Positions 1 to 9,241 of a DNA stretch of 20,584 bases are shown here, one piece after another. The stretch's first letter is position 1; the number at the start of each line of letters is the position of its first letter. The stretch comes from an uncultured Collinsella sp. (GTDB lineage Bacteria; Actinomycetota; Coriobacteriia; Coriobacteriales; Coriobacteriaceae): the NCBI GenBank assembly GCA_902467875.1, contig CABQWP010000039.1:1-20584 (forward strand), read 5' to 3'. Position numbers and translations under genes: made by a program. The notes below the pieces were generated by a model, which did no database searches, was not told the origin of the DNA, and was given only the letters and a program-made list of their open reading frames with translations.

Positions 1-42
1 AAAAGGCAAGGCATGACCAGAAGGTCTATGCCTTGCCTTTTT
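1..42. terminator. Bidirectional intrinsic terminator
   Basis: A 14-bp perfect stem (AAAAGGCAAGGCAT at the left edge, ATGCCTTGCCTTTT on the right) closes a 14-nt loop. It has A-rich flank on the left and T-rich flank on the right, so it can work on both strands. It probably ends a gene lying just left of the window. Confidence 0.85.
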
Positions 43-116
43 CATGCCAACTTGTTCGCTCTGGACGTCGCTCGCTGTCCGTCCTCTACCTGCGGCGTTG
101 CCTTGCTCCGGATGCG

Positions 117-179
117 GTAGTCATTGGGGACGTTCTTAAGTGACTAGGGTAGTCATTGGGGACGTTCTTAAATGACTAG
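117..179. repeat. Tandem pair of 31-bp palindromic repeats
   Basis: Two copies of a 31-bp unit lie at 117-147 and 149-179, one base apart. They differ at one position (140 G, 172 A). Each unit has arms TAGTCATT and AATGACTA (one mismatch in the first copy) around a core containing GGGGACGTTCTT. This resembles REP-type intergenic hairpins. No CDS overlaps it. Confidence 0.85.
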
Positions 180-235
180 TCGAAAGGGACACTCTTGCAC
201 CAAATCTGCCGGCCTACACCGGGCTCGTCCTTTGC

Positions 236-264
236 TTTACCGAGATAAAGTGAACGTGTAGATT
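236..264 (+). promoter_or_regulatory. Possible sigma70-type promoter of the hydratase gene
   Basis: TTTACC at 236-241 and TAGATT at 259-264 are separated by 17 bp, each matching four of six consensus positions. It lies about 90 bp before the chosen start of the downstream gene. The match is weak and unproven. Confidence 0.25.
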
Positions 265-351
265 CGTAACCCACTCGCAACCGTTCTATGGCACGATATT
301 GAACGAATGTATGCTATGCGCCCAAATCTCTTGGGCAGAGTGGGAGACAGT

Positions 352-2652
352 ATGGTCAAGCTGTACGAGGACGGCATCTACCTGCGCGGCGGCAGCGAGG
401 TTGTGCCTGCGGCCGAGGCTGCCGAGCGCGGTATTACGCAGACGCCCGAGGACGCCAAGCGTGGCACCATCGCGTATTCGATCCTTCAGGCACACAACAC
501 GTCCGGCGACCCCGAGGCGCTCAAGATTCGTTTCGATGCCATGGCGAGCCACGATATCACCTTCGTCGGCATCATCCAGACGGCGCGCGCCTCGGGCATG
601 GAGCAGTTCCCGCTGCCCTACGTGCTCACCAACTGCCACAACTCGCTGTGCGCCGTGGGCGGCACCATCAACGAGGACGACCATGTCTTTGGCCTTTCCG
701 CGGCCAAGAAGTACGGCGGCATCTTCGTTCCGCCGCACATCGCCGTCATCCACTCCTTTATGCGTGAGAACTTCGCCGGCTGCGGCAAGATGATCCTGGG
801 TTCCGACTCGCACACCCGCTACGGCGCTCTGGGCACCATGGCCGTGGGCGAGGGCGGCGGCGAGCTGGCAAAGCAGCTGCTGCGCGACACCTACGACGTT
901 GCCTATCCCGGCGTCGTTGCCATCTACCTCACGGGCGCCCCGCGTCCCGGCATCGGCCCGCACGACGTGGCGCTCGCCATCATCCGCGCCGTCTTTGCCA
1001 AGGGCTACGTCAAGAACAAGGTCATGGAGTTTGTGGGCCCGGGCATTGCGAGCATGACGACCGATTACCGCAACGGCGTCGACGTCATGACCACCGAGAC
1101 CACCTGTCTGTCGAGCATCTGGGCTACCGACGAGGACACGCACGCGTTTTTGACCATGCACGGCCGCGGGGACGACTACCGCGAGCTCAAGCCCGCCGAT
1201 GTCGCCTACTACGACGGCTGCGTCGAGGTCGATCTGTCGAGCATCAAGCCCATGATCGCGCTGCCGTTCCATCCTTCCAACGGCTTTGAGATCGACGAGC
1301 TCAACGAGAACCTCGAGGACATCCTGCACGAGGTGGAGCTCGAGGCCGCCAAGATCGGCGAGGGCAAGACGCACTTTAGCCTGCTCGACAAGATCGTCGA
1401 CGGCAAGCTGCACGTGCAGCAGGGCGTTATCGCCGGCTGCTCGGGCGGCAACTACGACTCCGTGGTCCAGGCTGCCCGCGTGCTCAAGGGCGCCAACACC
1501 GGCTGCGGCGAGTTCTCGCTGTCGGTCTATCCCACGAGCCAGCCCGTGGCACTCGAGCTTACACGCCGCGGCTATATCTACGACCTCATGGAGGCCGGCG
1601 CGATTGTGCGCACGGCATTCTGCGGCCCGTGCTTCGGCGCCGGCGATACGCCCGCCAACAACGGCCTTTCGATCCGCCACACTACGCGCAATTTCCCCAA
1701 CCGCGAGGGTTCCAAGCCGGGCAATGGCCAGCTGAGCGCCGTGGCCCTGATGGACGCTCGCTCCATTGCGGCGACGGCTGCCAACGGCGGCGTCCTGACG
1801 CCGGCGACCGATCTGCCCGAGGAGACTTGGGACGAGGCCTGCGAGTACACCTTTGACGACGCGCCGTACAAGAAGCGCGTGTACTGGGGCTTTGGCAAGG
1901 CTGAGCCGGCCGACGAGCTGGTCGAGGGCCCCAACATCAAGCCGTGGCCCGCGATGGAGCCTCTCGGCGACGACATCCTGCTCAAGGTGTGCTCCAAGAT
2001 CATGGACCCGGTCACTACGACCGACGAGCTCATTCCCTCGGGCGAGACGAGCTCCTTCCGCTCCAACCCGCTGGGTCTGGCCGAGTTTACGCTCAGCCGT
2101 CGCGACCCTGCCTACGTGGGCCGCTCCAAGGAGGTCGACGCGGTGGAAAAGCGCCGCGTTGCCGGCGAGGCAGCGGGCGACCTGGCGGCACTCGATGCCG
2201 AGCTTGCCAGCGTGTTTGAGGCGCTGACCGGCGCGGGTGTCGCGGCCGATGCCAAGGCGACTGAGTACGGCTCCATGCTCTATGCCAAGAAGCCCGGTGA
2301 CGGTTCTGCCCGCGAGCAGGCCGCGAGCTGCCAGCGCGTAATTGGCGGCCTGGCCAACATCGTCCACGAGTACGCCACCAAGCGCTATCGCTCCAACGTG
2401 ATGAACTGGGGCATGGTGCCCTTCCAGATGGAGGCCGAGCCCAGCTTTGAGGTGGGCGACTACGTCTTTGTGCCGGGTATCCGCGCCGCGCTCGACGGCG
2501 ACCTGAAGGACATCGCCGCTTACGTGGTTCGCGCCGATGGTGCGGTCGAGCAGATTGAGCTCTACATTGCCGATATGACGGCAGAGGAGCGTGCCATCGT
2601 CAAGGCCGGCTGCCTGATCAACTACAACAAGTTCAAGGCCGCTGCCGAGTAA
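352..2652 (+). CDS. Aconitase-family hydratase (YbhJ/AcnA-like)
   Basis: A 766-aa cytoplasmic [4Fe-4S] hydro-lyase of the aconitase superfamily. The motif GSDSHTRYG is at residues 150-158. The three expected cluster ligands are present: Cys363 in AGCSGGN, and Cys424 and Cys427 in FCGPCFG, very close to the spacing of mitochondrial aconitase. The NFPNREGS segment and a C-terminal swivel-like domain follow, so the protein is full length. I start it at ATG 352 because GGGAG lies 5 nt upstream and MVKLYEDG looks like the N-terminus of clostridial 'hydratase' relatives; ATG 307 would add 15 residues but has no clear ribosome site. The family converts citrate to isocitrate or hydrates a related tricarboxylate; substrate cannot be read from sequence. 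It appears monocistronic, with no other citrate-cycle gene nearby. Confidence 0.9.
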   Translation: MVKLYEDGIYLRGGSEVVPAAEAAERGITQTPEDAKRGTIAYSILQAHNTSGDPEALKIRFDAMASHDITFVGIIQTARASGMEQFPLPYVLTNCHNSLCAVGGTINEDDHVFGLSAAKKYGGIFVPPHIAVIHSFMRENFAGCGKMILGSDSHTRYGALGTMAVGEGGGELAKQLLRDTYDVAYPGVVAIYLTGAPRPGIGPHDVALAIIRAVFAKGYVKNKVMEFVGPGIASMTTDYRNGVDVMTTETTCLSSIWATDEDTHAFLTMHGRGDDYRELKPADVAYYDGCVEVDLSSIKPMIALPFHPSNGFEIDELNENLEDILHEVELEAAKIGEGKTHFSLLDKIVDGKLHVQQGVIAGCSGGNYDSVVQAARVLKGANTGCGEFSLSVYPTSQPVALELTRRGYIYDLMEAGAIVRTAFCGPCFGAGDTPANNGLSIRHTTRNFPNREGSKPGNGQLSAVALMDARSIAATAANGGVLTPATDLPEETWDEACEYTFDDAPYKKRVYWGFGKAEPADELVEGPNIKPWPAMEPLGDDILLKVCSKIMDPVTTTDELIPSGETSSFRSNPLGLAEFTLSRRDPAYVGRSKEVDAVEKRRVAGEAAGDLAALDAELASVFEALTGAGVAADAKATEYGSMLYAKKPGDGSAREQAASCQRVIGGLANIVHEYATKRYRSNVMNWGMVPFQMEAEPSFEVGDYVFVPGIRAALDGDLKDIAAYVVRADGAVEQIELYIADMTAEERAIVKAGCLINYNKFKAAAE

Positions 2653-2667
2653 CGCACTTAATTGTCC

Positions 2668-2741
2668 GCCCGGGGCTTACCCTTTCCCGCCCGCTCACGC
2701 GCTTCGCGAGGGTCGCGTTCGGGAAAGGGTAAGCCCCGGGC
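2668..2741. repeat. Perfect inverted repeat with 22-bp arms downstream of the hydratase gene
   Basis: Arms at 2668-2689 and 2720-2741 are exactly complementary over 22 bp, GC-rich, with a 30-nt loop that is itself partly palindromic. It starts 15 bp after the hydratase stop codon. There is no T-tract after the stem, so it is either a non-canonical terminator, an mRNA 3'-end stabiliser, or a REP-like repeat. Confidence 0.85.
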
Positions 2742-2748
2742 TACGTTT

Positions 2749-3015
2749 CTGCGTTCTCGTTGGGTCTTGAGGGACGCTAATAAATAGACTTGCTTGATGC
2801 CGCCTCTGTTATCGGGGCGGCTTCTTTTGTCGAAAACCACCATGAAGGGGTAGGCGCCTTTGCGGTGGTTCCGTTTGTCTCGACCTGTAACATCTGGGCC
2901 CCTATTTGACGAGCGGCTGTTACAGATTGAGACAAACAATCGCCGCCGATCATTTCATCTCGATCTGTAACATCTAGGATTGAAAAGGGCCGCTAGATGT
3001 TACAGATCGAGACAG
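2749..3015. repeat. Composite palindromic element, copy 1 (267 bp)
   Basis: Aligns end to end with 4081-4347, which is also exactly 267 bp, at roughly three-quarters identity by eye. In order it holds a conserved left segment (CTGCGTTCTCGTTGGGTCTT), a small terminator-like stem, a hairpin of the AACCACC...GGTGGTT type (2836-2870), a hairpin at 2874-2936 and a perfect 20-bp-arm hairpin at 2958-2977/2993-3012. The last two hairpins share the arm motif CTCGAYCTGTAACATCT, so the element contains an internal duplication. A further half copy, AACCACCACAAAGG, follows at 3032-3045. No ORF fits it. Confidence 0.8.
2799..2828 (+). terminator. Likely intrinsic terminator inside composite element copy 1
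   Basis: GCCGCC (2799-2804) pairs with GGCGGC (2816-2821), followed by TTCTTTT. The corresponding stem in copy 2 (near 4130-4155) is degraded. It may be the actual transcription end of the hydratase mRNA. Confidence 0.5.
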
Positions 3016-3064
3016 TGGAACATCGGAACCGAAACCACCACAAAGGTGACTGCCCGGCGGGTCC

Positions 3065-3712
3065 TTATTTCGATGGGGTCCAGGTTATTTCATCGTCAAA
3101 TAGCCAAGTGCGTGCCGAGCCGCTGTTGCGCGCTGTCTGCGGATCGGGCTCGCAAGTTTGTTCGTAGGCATCCTCGGTACACCGATCCATAAAATCGACG
3201 ACTGCCGTCTGGTCGCCTTCCATGACGTAGATCACGTTGCCATCCGAGATATAGACCCCCGGCCCTTCGTTGTCCACGTAGCCGGGGTCGTATGAAACGT
3301 TGCACAGTCTGCTTCCGTTTGCCGCATCGAGCTCGAGGGTCGAATAATACCCGCCATTCATTTGGATTTTCTTGGCTCGATATATTACGGCGCCGTACCA
3401 CCGCTTAAACGTCTTGCCTTTGAGTAAACTGGTTGCCTTGCCGATAAGCTGCTCATCTTGGGTATAGCGCGTGGCTCCAAGTTCGATTCGGGGATAGTTG
3501 CTGATCCCAAGCGCTGCGGGCGTACCGTCGAAATCGACGGTGATTGAATCGGGTTTGACGATATCGGTGAGGATTTCGATGGGGTAGCTTACGGTTTCAA
3601 CCGCCGCCTGCGTCGCCGAGGCAGGGAGAAATGCGAGATAGATAATGCCTACGCCAACTGCGGTAATTGCAAACGCTAAGACGAGTAGGCCGATATAGGT
3701 GGAGCGTTTCAC
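3065..3712 (-). CDS. Small membrane-anchored hypothetical protein
   Basis: About 215 aa and not recognised. A single strongly hydrophobic segment at residues 5-27 is preceded by KR, so the protein is an N-terminal membrane anchor or uncleaved signal with the rest outside. The exported part has two well separated Cys (in RLCNVS and DRCTED) plus one near the C-terminus (QTCEPD) and mixed beta-like sequence. I favour GTG 3712, with GGGG about 9 nt upstream; ATG 3739 would add nine residues but lacks a ribosome site. The gene is isolated, and is bracketed by the two 267-bp composite elements. Its GC content is lower than that of clpB or the hydratase, which would fit acquisition by transfer. No function is proposed. 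Confidence 0.65.
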   Translation of the reverse strand: MKRSTYIGLLVLAFAITAVGVGIIYLAFLPASATQAAVETVSYPIEILTDIVKPDSITVDFDGTPAALGISNYPRIELGATRYTQDEQLIGKATSLLKGKTFKRWYGAVIYRAKKIQMNGGYYSTLELDAANGSRLCNVSYDPGYVDNEGPGVYISDGNVIYVMEGDQTAVVDFMDRCTEDAYEQTCEPDPQTARNSGSARTWLFDDEITWTPSK

Positions 3713-3789
3713 GGCGAGTACCCCGCAAACAGTATGCATTCATTAAGATAAGTGATAACAGCTTACGACAATATTCAAAAGAAAGCGAC

Positions 3790-3876
3790 CGCCCGGAATG
3801 AGAGGGGCTAAAAGGCCCTATTAGGCTCCGATTTGACCTCTAATAGGAATATTTGCCCCTCCTCTCATTCTGGGCG
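3790..3876. repeat. Long imperfect inverted repeat (87 bp)
   Basis: Left arm 3790-3824 (begins CGCCCGGAATGAGAGG, ends CCTATTAG) pairs with 3840-3876 (CTAATAGG ... CTCTCATTCTGGGCG) with a few mismatches and a 2-nt bulge. The loop is 15 nt. It sits about 80 bp upstream of the minus-strand membrane-protein gene and has no T-tract or ORF. Probably a REP-like repeat. Confidence 0.75.
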
Positions 3877-3911
3877 AGAGGTCAATAATTGAGTTCACGA
3901 GTTTTGCGCAA

Positions 3912-3956
3912 TACTATTCTCACTAAACTCACTATTTTCACTATAAGCACTATAAA
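3912..3956. repeat. Five-unit 9-bp tandem array (CACTATWWN)
   Basis: Units start at 3912, 3921, 3930, 3939 and 3948, an exact 9-bp period: TACTATTCT, CACTAAACT, CACTATTTT, CACTATAAG, CACTATAAA. The tract is AT-rich in a GC-rich genome and lies in the gap between two divergent genes. It could be a protein-binding array, a promoter region or slippage debris. Confidence 0.6.
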
Positions 3957-4080
3957 AACGATGGGGGCGATGACGAGAACATTGTGACGTGCGATAGCTA
4001 AGCCGTTTAAGCCGGACTCTGACCTTGAATCTCCGCCTCTATCTGTGCGAACGGGCTATTGTCGGTTCTCGATTCCATCG

Positions 4081-4347
4081 CTGCGTTCTCGTTGGGTCTT
4101 GGGATCGCCAAACGTAGACTGGGCTTGATGCCGCCTCTTTTAATCGGGGCTGATTCTTCTCTGGACCACCACAAAGGGGACGGGCACCTTTGTGGTGGTT
4201 CTTGGTTTGTCTCGATCTGTAACAGTTAGACCCTAATTTGCCGAGTAGATGTTACAGATTGAGACGAACGGGCGCCGCTGGTCATTTCATCTTGATTTGT
4301 AACATCTGGAGCCATAAACAGTCGCTAGATGTTACAGATTGAGATAG
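4081..4347. repeat. Composite palindromic element, copy 2 (267 bp)
   Basis: Direct-repeat partner of 2749-3015, same orientation and length. It holds the same left segment, a perfect 13-bp-arm hairpin ACCACCACAAAGG/CCTTTGTGGTGGT at 4165-4177/4187-4199 with GGGACGGGC in its centre, and two CTCGATCTGTAACA-type hairpins at about 4205-4269 and 4287-4343. A related half copy in inverted orientation (CCCCTTTGTGGTGAT) follows at 4384-4398. Its distance from copy 1 is 1332 bp. Confidence 0.8.
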
Positions 4348-4500
4348 TAAGGGGATGAGGCCGCAGCGGGTGAGCGCGCCTGTCCCCTTTGTGGTGATTT
4401 TCCATGTCATGAGAGCACTCAGAAAATCTTATATATAGAGACTTAGATTTGTGTATAAGATCGCGCAAAGCTGGCAACAATACTTCTCGAACAACGTGAA

Positions 4501-4518
4501 GCCGCCCCGTAGGGCGGC
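4501..4518 (+). promoter_or_regulatory. clpB leader hairpin next to the ribosome binding site
   Basis: GCCGCCC (4501-4507), loop CGTA, GGGCGGC (4512-4518) forms a perfect 7-bp GC stem. It ends about 10 nt before the strong ribosome site GAGAGGTGAT (4528-4537). Its position allows an effect on translation initiation; that role is inference. Confidence 0.5.
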
Positions 4519-4539
4519 CGCCCCAAGAGAGGTGATTCC

Positions 4540-7167
<2,628 letters not shown>

Positions 7168-7210
7168 ATTTTGGGCATGCCTTAAAATCTACCAGCCGTC
7201 TCTAAACGCC

Positions 7211-7247
7211 AAGGGCGGCGGATCCAATTGGGTCCGCCGCCCTTTTT
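7211..7247 (+). terminator. clpB intrinsic terminator
   Basis: Stem AAGGGCGGCGGA(T)CC, loop AATT, GGGTCCGCCGCCCTT, then TTTTT: a 15-bp stem with one mismatch and a T-tract. Positioned directly after clpB. Confidence 0.93.
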
Positions 7248-7299
7248 CGTGCGACAATCGATGGTGTTGAACGTGAGCACATGGCAAGGAGCTATGCAG

Positions 7300-7494
7300 A
7301 TGAAAGACGAGAACAAGACGAACACGCCGGCGACCGATGCCGCACCCGCCGCACCCAAGCCTGCGCCCAAGCCGGCACCCAAGCCGCGCGACCCTTACAT
7401 CCGTGCCGAGAACGAGGACGATGACGGCTACGATCCCTACAGCGATCGCCGCCCCGAGCGCGAGCCAATGTTCGAAGCCGACCCCTGGCGCTGA
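7300..7494 (+). CDS. Small low-complexity acidic protein (64 aa)
   Basis: Not recognised. The N-terminal third is polar, residues 14-29 are an Ala-Pro-Lys repeat (APKPAPKPAPKP), and the C-terminal half is acidic and aromatic (DDDGYDPYSDRR, ending FEADPWR). It looks intrinsically disordered and has no membrane segment or Cys. ATG 7300 is chosen because AAGGAG lies 8 nt upstream; ATG 7294 would be only 2 nt from it. The gene sits between the clpB terminator and a palindromic repeat. The distinct ribosome site and the non-random tail favour a real gene, but no function can be assigned. Confidence 0.6.
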   Translation: MKDENKTNTPATDAAPAAPKPAPKPAPKPRDPYIRAENEDDDGYDPYSDRRPEREPMFEADPWR

Positions 7495-7519
7495 GTGCCA
7501 CCAAAAAGGCCACCAAAAA

Positions 7520-7584
7520 GTTGCGGTGAAATAGGGACTGTTTTGCGGTTTGACCAGCAAAAACAATCCCTATTTCACCGCAAC
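7520..7584. repeat. 65-bp palindrome, GTTGCGGTGAAATAG family, copy 1
   Basis: Arms of about 27 bp (GTTGCGGTGAAATAGGGA... / ...TCCCTATTTCACCGCAAC) with very few mismatches and a short loop. The same arms and the same overall 65-bp length occur at 16146-16210. It follows the 64-aa gene by 25 bp and could double as a terminator, though no T-tract follows. Confidence 0.85.
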
Positions 7585-7607
7585 TGCGTTAGGGATTTTT
7601 CTACAGG

Positions 7608-7635
7608 GGGACGGTAGTCAAAAAAGTCCCGTCCC
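7608..7635. repeat. Small GGGACGG hairpin
   Basis: GGGACGG (7608-7614) pairs with CCGTCCC (7629-7635) around a 14-nt A-rich loop. The GGGAC core recurs in several other palindromes of the window. Probably a fragment of a repeat element. Confidence 0.5.
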
Positions 7636-7746
7636 AAATCGACTGTCCAGGGAGTCGCATTCGAGCTTGGTTGTCCTCTCAGCCACTCGGCATCCTTCGA
7701 GCAGTAATAGTGAAAAAACTTGCCTAAGTGTTAATCAAGTAAGACA

Positions 7747-7808
7747 CAATCTTGCTCTTCAATTAATCAAGAATAGGTATAATTTTGATTAGCTAGAGAG
7801 CAAGATTG
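7747..7808. promoter_or_regulatory. 62-bp nested palindrome over the ATPase promoter and ribosome site
   Basis: Outer arms CAATCTTGCTCT (7747-7758) and AGAGCAAGATTG (7797-7808), and inner arms TAATCAA (7764-7770) and TTGATTA (7785-7791), share one centre at 7777.5. A perfect -10 hexamer TATAAT (7778-7783) lies at the centre, and the right arm abuts the GGAG ribosome site (7808-7811). TTAATCAAG also occurs at 7731-7739, 32 bp before its copy at 7763. This could be an operator or an mRNA hairpin hiding the start. A convincing -35 box is not visible. Confidence 0.6.
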
Positions 7809-7815
7809 GAGAATT

Positions 7816-9168
7816 ATGGCATTCAACGACTTGGTCGCCAGGAAAATAAAGGACTTTGAACAGCAGGGGGTTCCGCGGGTCTTTGAGCGAGACCTTGATC
7901 TAGGAAATCCACAGGAGCCAAAGCGCGACAACATCGTAAATGTGATTGTGGGGGCCCGCCGTTGTGGAAAGACGTATCGCCTGTATCAGGAGATGCGGCG
8001 GCTTCAGAGCCGGGGCGTCGAGCTTGACCGGATGCTTTACTTCAATTTTGAGGATGAGCGCTTGCGCCCGTATGAGCCATCGCTGCTGGCGGACGTGCTC
8101 GACACGTTCTATGCGCTGTATCCTGCTGCTCGAACCGAGGGCGCTTATATTTTCTTTGACGAGATCCAGGAAATTCCCGAATGGGGTGCGTTTCTGCGGC
8201 GTGTAGTCGATACGGAGAAAGCGACCGTCTATGTGACGGGATCTTCTTCTAAGATGCTGTCCTCAGAACTTAAGAGCGAGTTCAGGGGTCGTTCTCTTGT
8301 GCGAGAGCTTTTTCCATTGAGCTTTTCGGAATACGTTCGATATAAGACGGGGAACGTTCCCGAGCCAGATGTGACCTTTTCCCCGAGCGATGCGGCGCTG
8401 CTTCGACATCATCTGATCGGATATCTTGAACGAGGGGGATTCATCGCGACACTTGGGCAGACGCCCGCAGACGCGATTCAGCTGCTACAGGAATATGCTT
8501 CGCGAACGGTCGCTATGGACGTCGTTGAGCGTTACGACGTCAAGAACCCTCGCCTGGCATCGCTGTTCTTGACGCGGTGTATGGCATCTTCGGGACGAGA
8601 GCTGTCAGTGAACAAAGTGTACAACGAGTTCAAGAGCAGACAGATACCCGTCAGTCGTAATTCGCTCAGCGATTTACTTGAGTATTATGAGGACGCCTAC
8701 CTGTTATTTTCTGTGCCGGAGTTCACGCGTTCACTGGCAAATAACATGCGGTCTGCGTCTAAGATCTACGCTGTCGACCCTGCGATGTTTGGAGCATTCT
8801 CTCCCGCATCAGCATTGGACCAGGGCCAGAGGCTCGAGACCGCAGTGTTCAATGCGCTAAGAAGAAAGACTCCCGCGGTGAGGACCGGCTCGGTCTGCCG
8901 CCTGCTGATCAAAGAGAAGAGCAAAAGCCATGAGGTGGACTTTGTGGCTGGGGACGCGCTTCTCATGCGGGCTTATAGCCTGATTCAGGTGAGTGCGGAT
9001 ATGGCACGTGAGAAAACGCGCGAGCGCGAAATTGCCGCGCTTGATGCCTCGATGGCCCAGTTCGATCTTGGCGAGTCGGCAATCGTTACCATGGATGAAC
9101 AGACCGATATTTCATGCGAGCACGGTGTGGTCCACGTTGTGCCCGCATGGAAGTGGCTCCTTGCCTAA
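7816..9168 (+). CDS. AAA-family ATPase with DUF4143 C-terminal domain
   Basis: A 450-aa protein of the widespread AAA_14 + DUF4143 architecture. Walker A GARRCGKT is at residues 46-53, Walker B IFFDEIQ has Asp115-Glu116, and a sensor-like VTGSSSKML is at about 140-148. The C-terminal part has the EVDFV ... LIQVS pattern typical of the degenerate nuclease-like fold of DUF4143, with Ser in place of a catalytic Lys, so nuclease activity is unlikely. The cellular role of the family is not established. ATG 7816 follows GGAG by 4 nt. The gene stands alone, and its codon use is less GC-biased than that of neighbouring genes, which fits an accessory, horizontally moving gene. Confidence 0.9.
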   Translation: MAFNDLVARKIKDFEQQGVPRVFERDLDLGNPQEPKRDNIVNVIVGARRCGKTYRLYQEMRRLQSRGVELDRMLYFNFEDERLRPYEPSLLADVLDTFYALYPAARTEGAYIFFDEIQEIPEWGAFLRRVVDTEKATVYVTGSSSKMLSSELKSEFRGRSLVRELFPLSFSEYVRYKTGNVPEPDVTFSPSDAALLRHHLIGYLERGGFIATLGQTPADAIQLLQEYASRTVAMDVVERYDVKNPRLASLFLTRCMASSGRELSVNKVYNEFKSRQIPVSRNSLSDLLEYYEDAYLLFSVPEFTRSLANNMRSASKIYAVDPAMFGAFSPASALDQGQRLETAVFNALRRKTPAVRTGSVCRLLIKEKSKSHEVDFVAGDALLMRAYSLIQVSADMAREKTREREIAALDASMAQFDLGESAIVTMDEQTDISCEHGVVHVVPAWKWLLA

Positions 9169-9241
9169 TCATCTATGGACCTGTGGGGTCAGGACCTCCT
9201 GGCTCCCTCATCACGGTTGGGGAGCACCTTGCTGCGCCAGG

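Larger units (their letters stand above)
3740..4539. other. Gene-free 800-bp divergent intergenic region
   Basis: Holds the 87-bp inverted repeat, the 9-bp tandem array, composite element copy 2 and the clpB leader. The stretches 3957-4080 and 4348-4430 show no ORF with a ribosome site and no further clear structure. I found no HAIR (CTTGAGT-type) or complete CIRCE operator in front of clpB. Confidence 0.6.

Noticed and set aside
286..2367. 693-aa open frame antisense to the hydratase
   Set aside because: Same GC-bias effect; the plus-strand frame has intact aconitase motifs and Cys ligands.
2658..2939. 93-aa minus-strand ORF between the hydratase gene and the small membrane-protein gene
   Set aside because: It is made almost wholly of palindromic repeat sequence and has no ribosome site.
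4411..4440. CIRCE operator before clpB
   Set aside because: Only the half AGCACTC (4414-4420) is present; the required inverted partner GAGTGCT is missing.
7816..9168. Calling the DUF4143 ATPase a defence nuclease or toxin
   Set aside because: The nuclease-like domain lacks the expected catalytic Lys and there is no partner gene; the family's role is not established.
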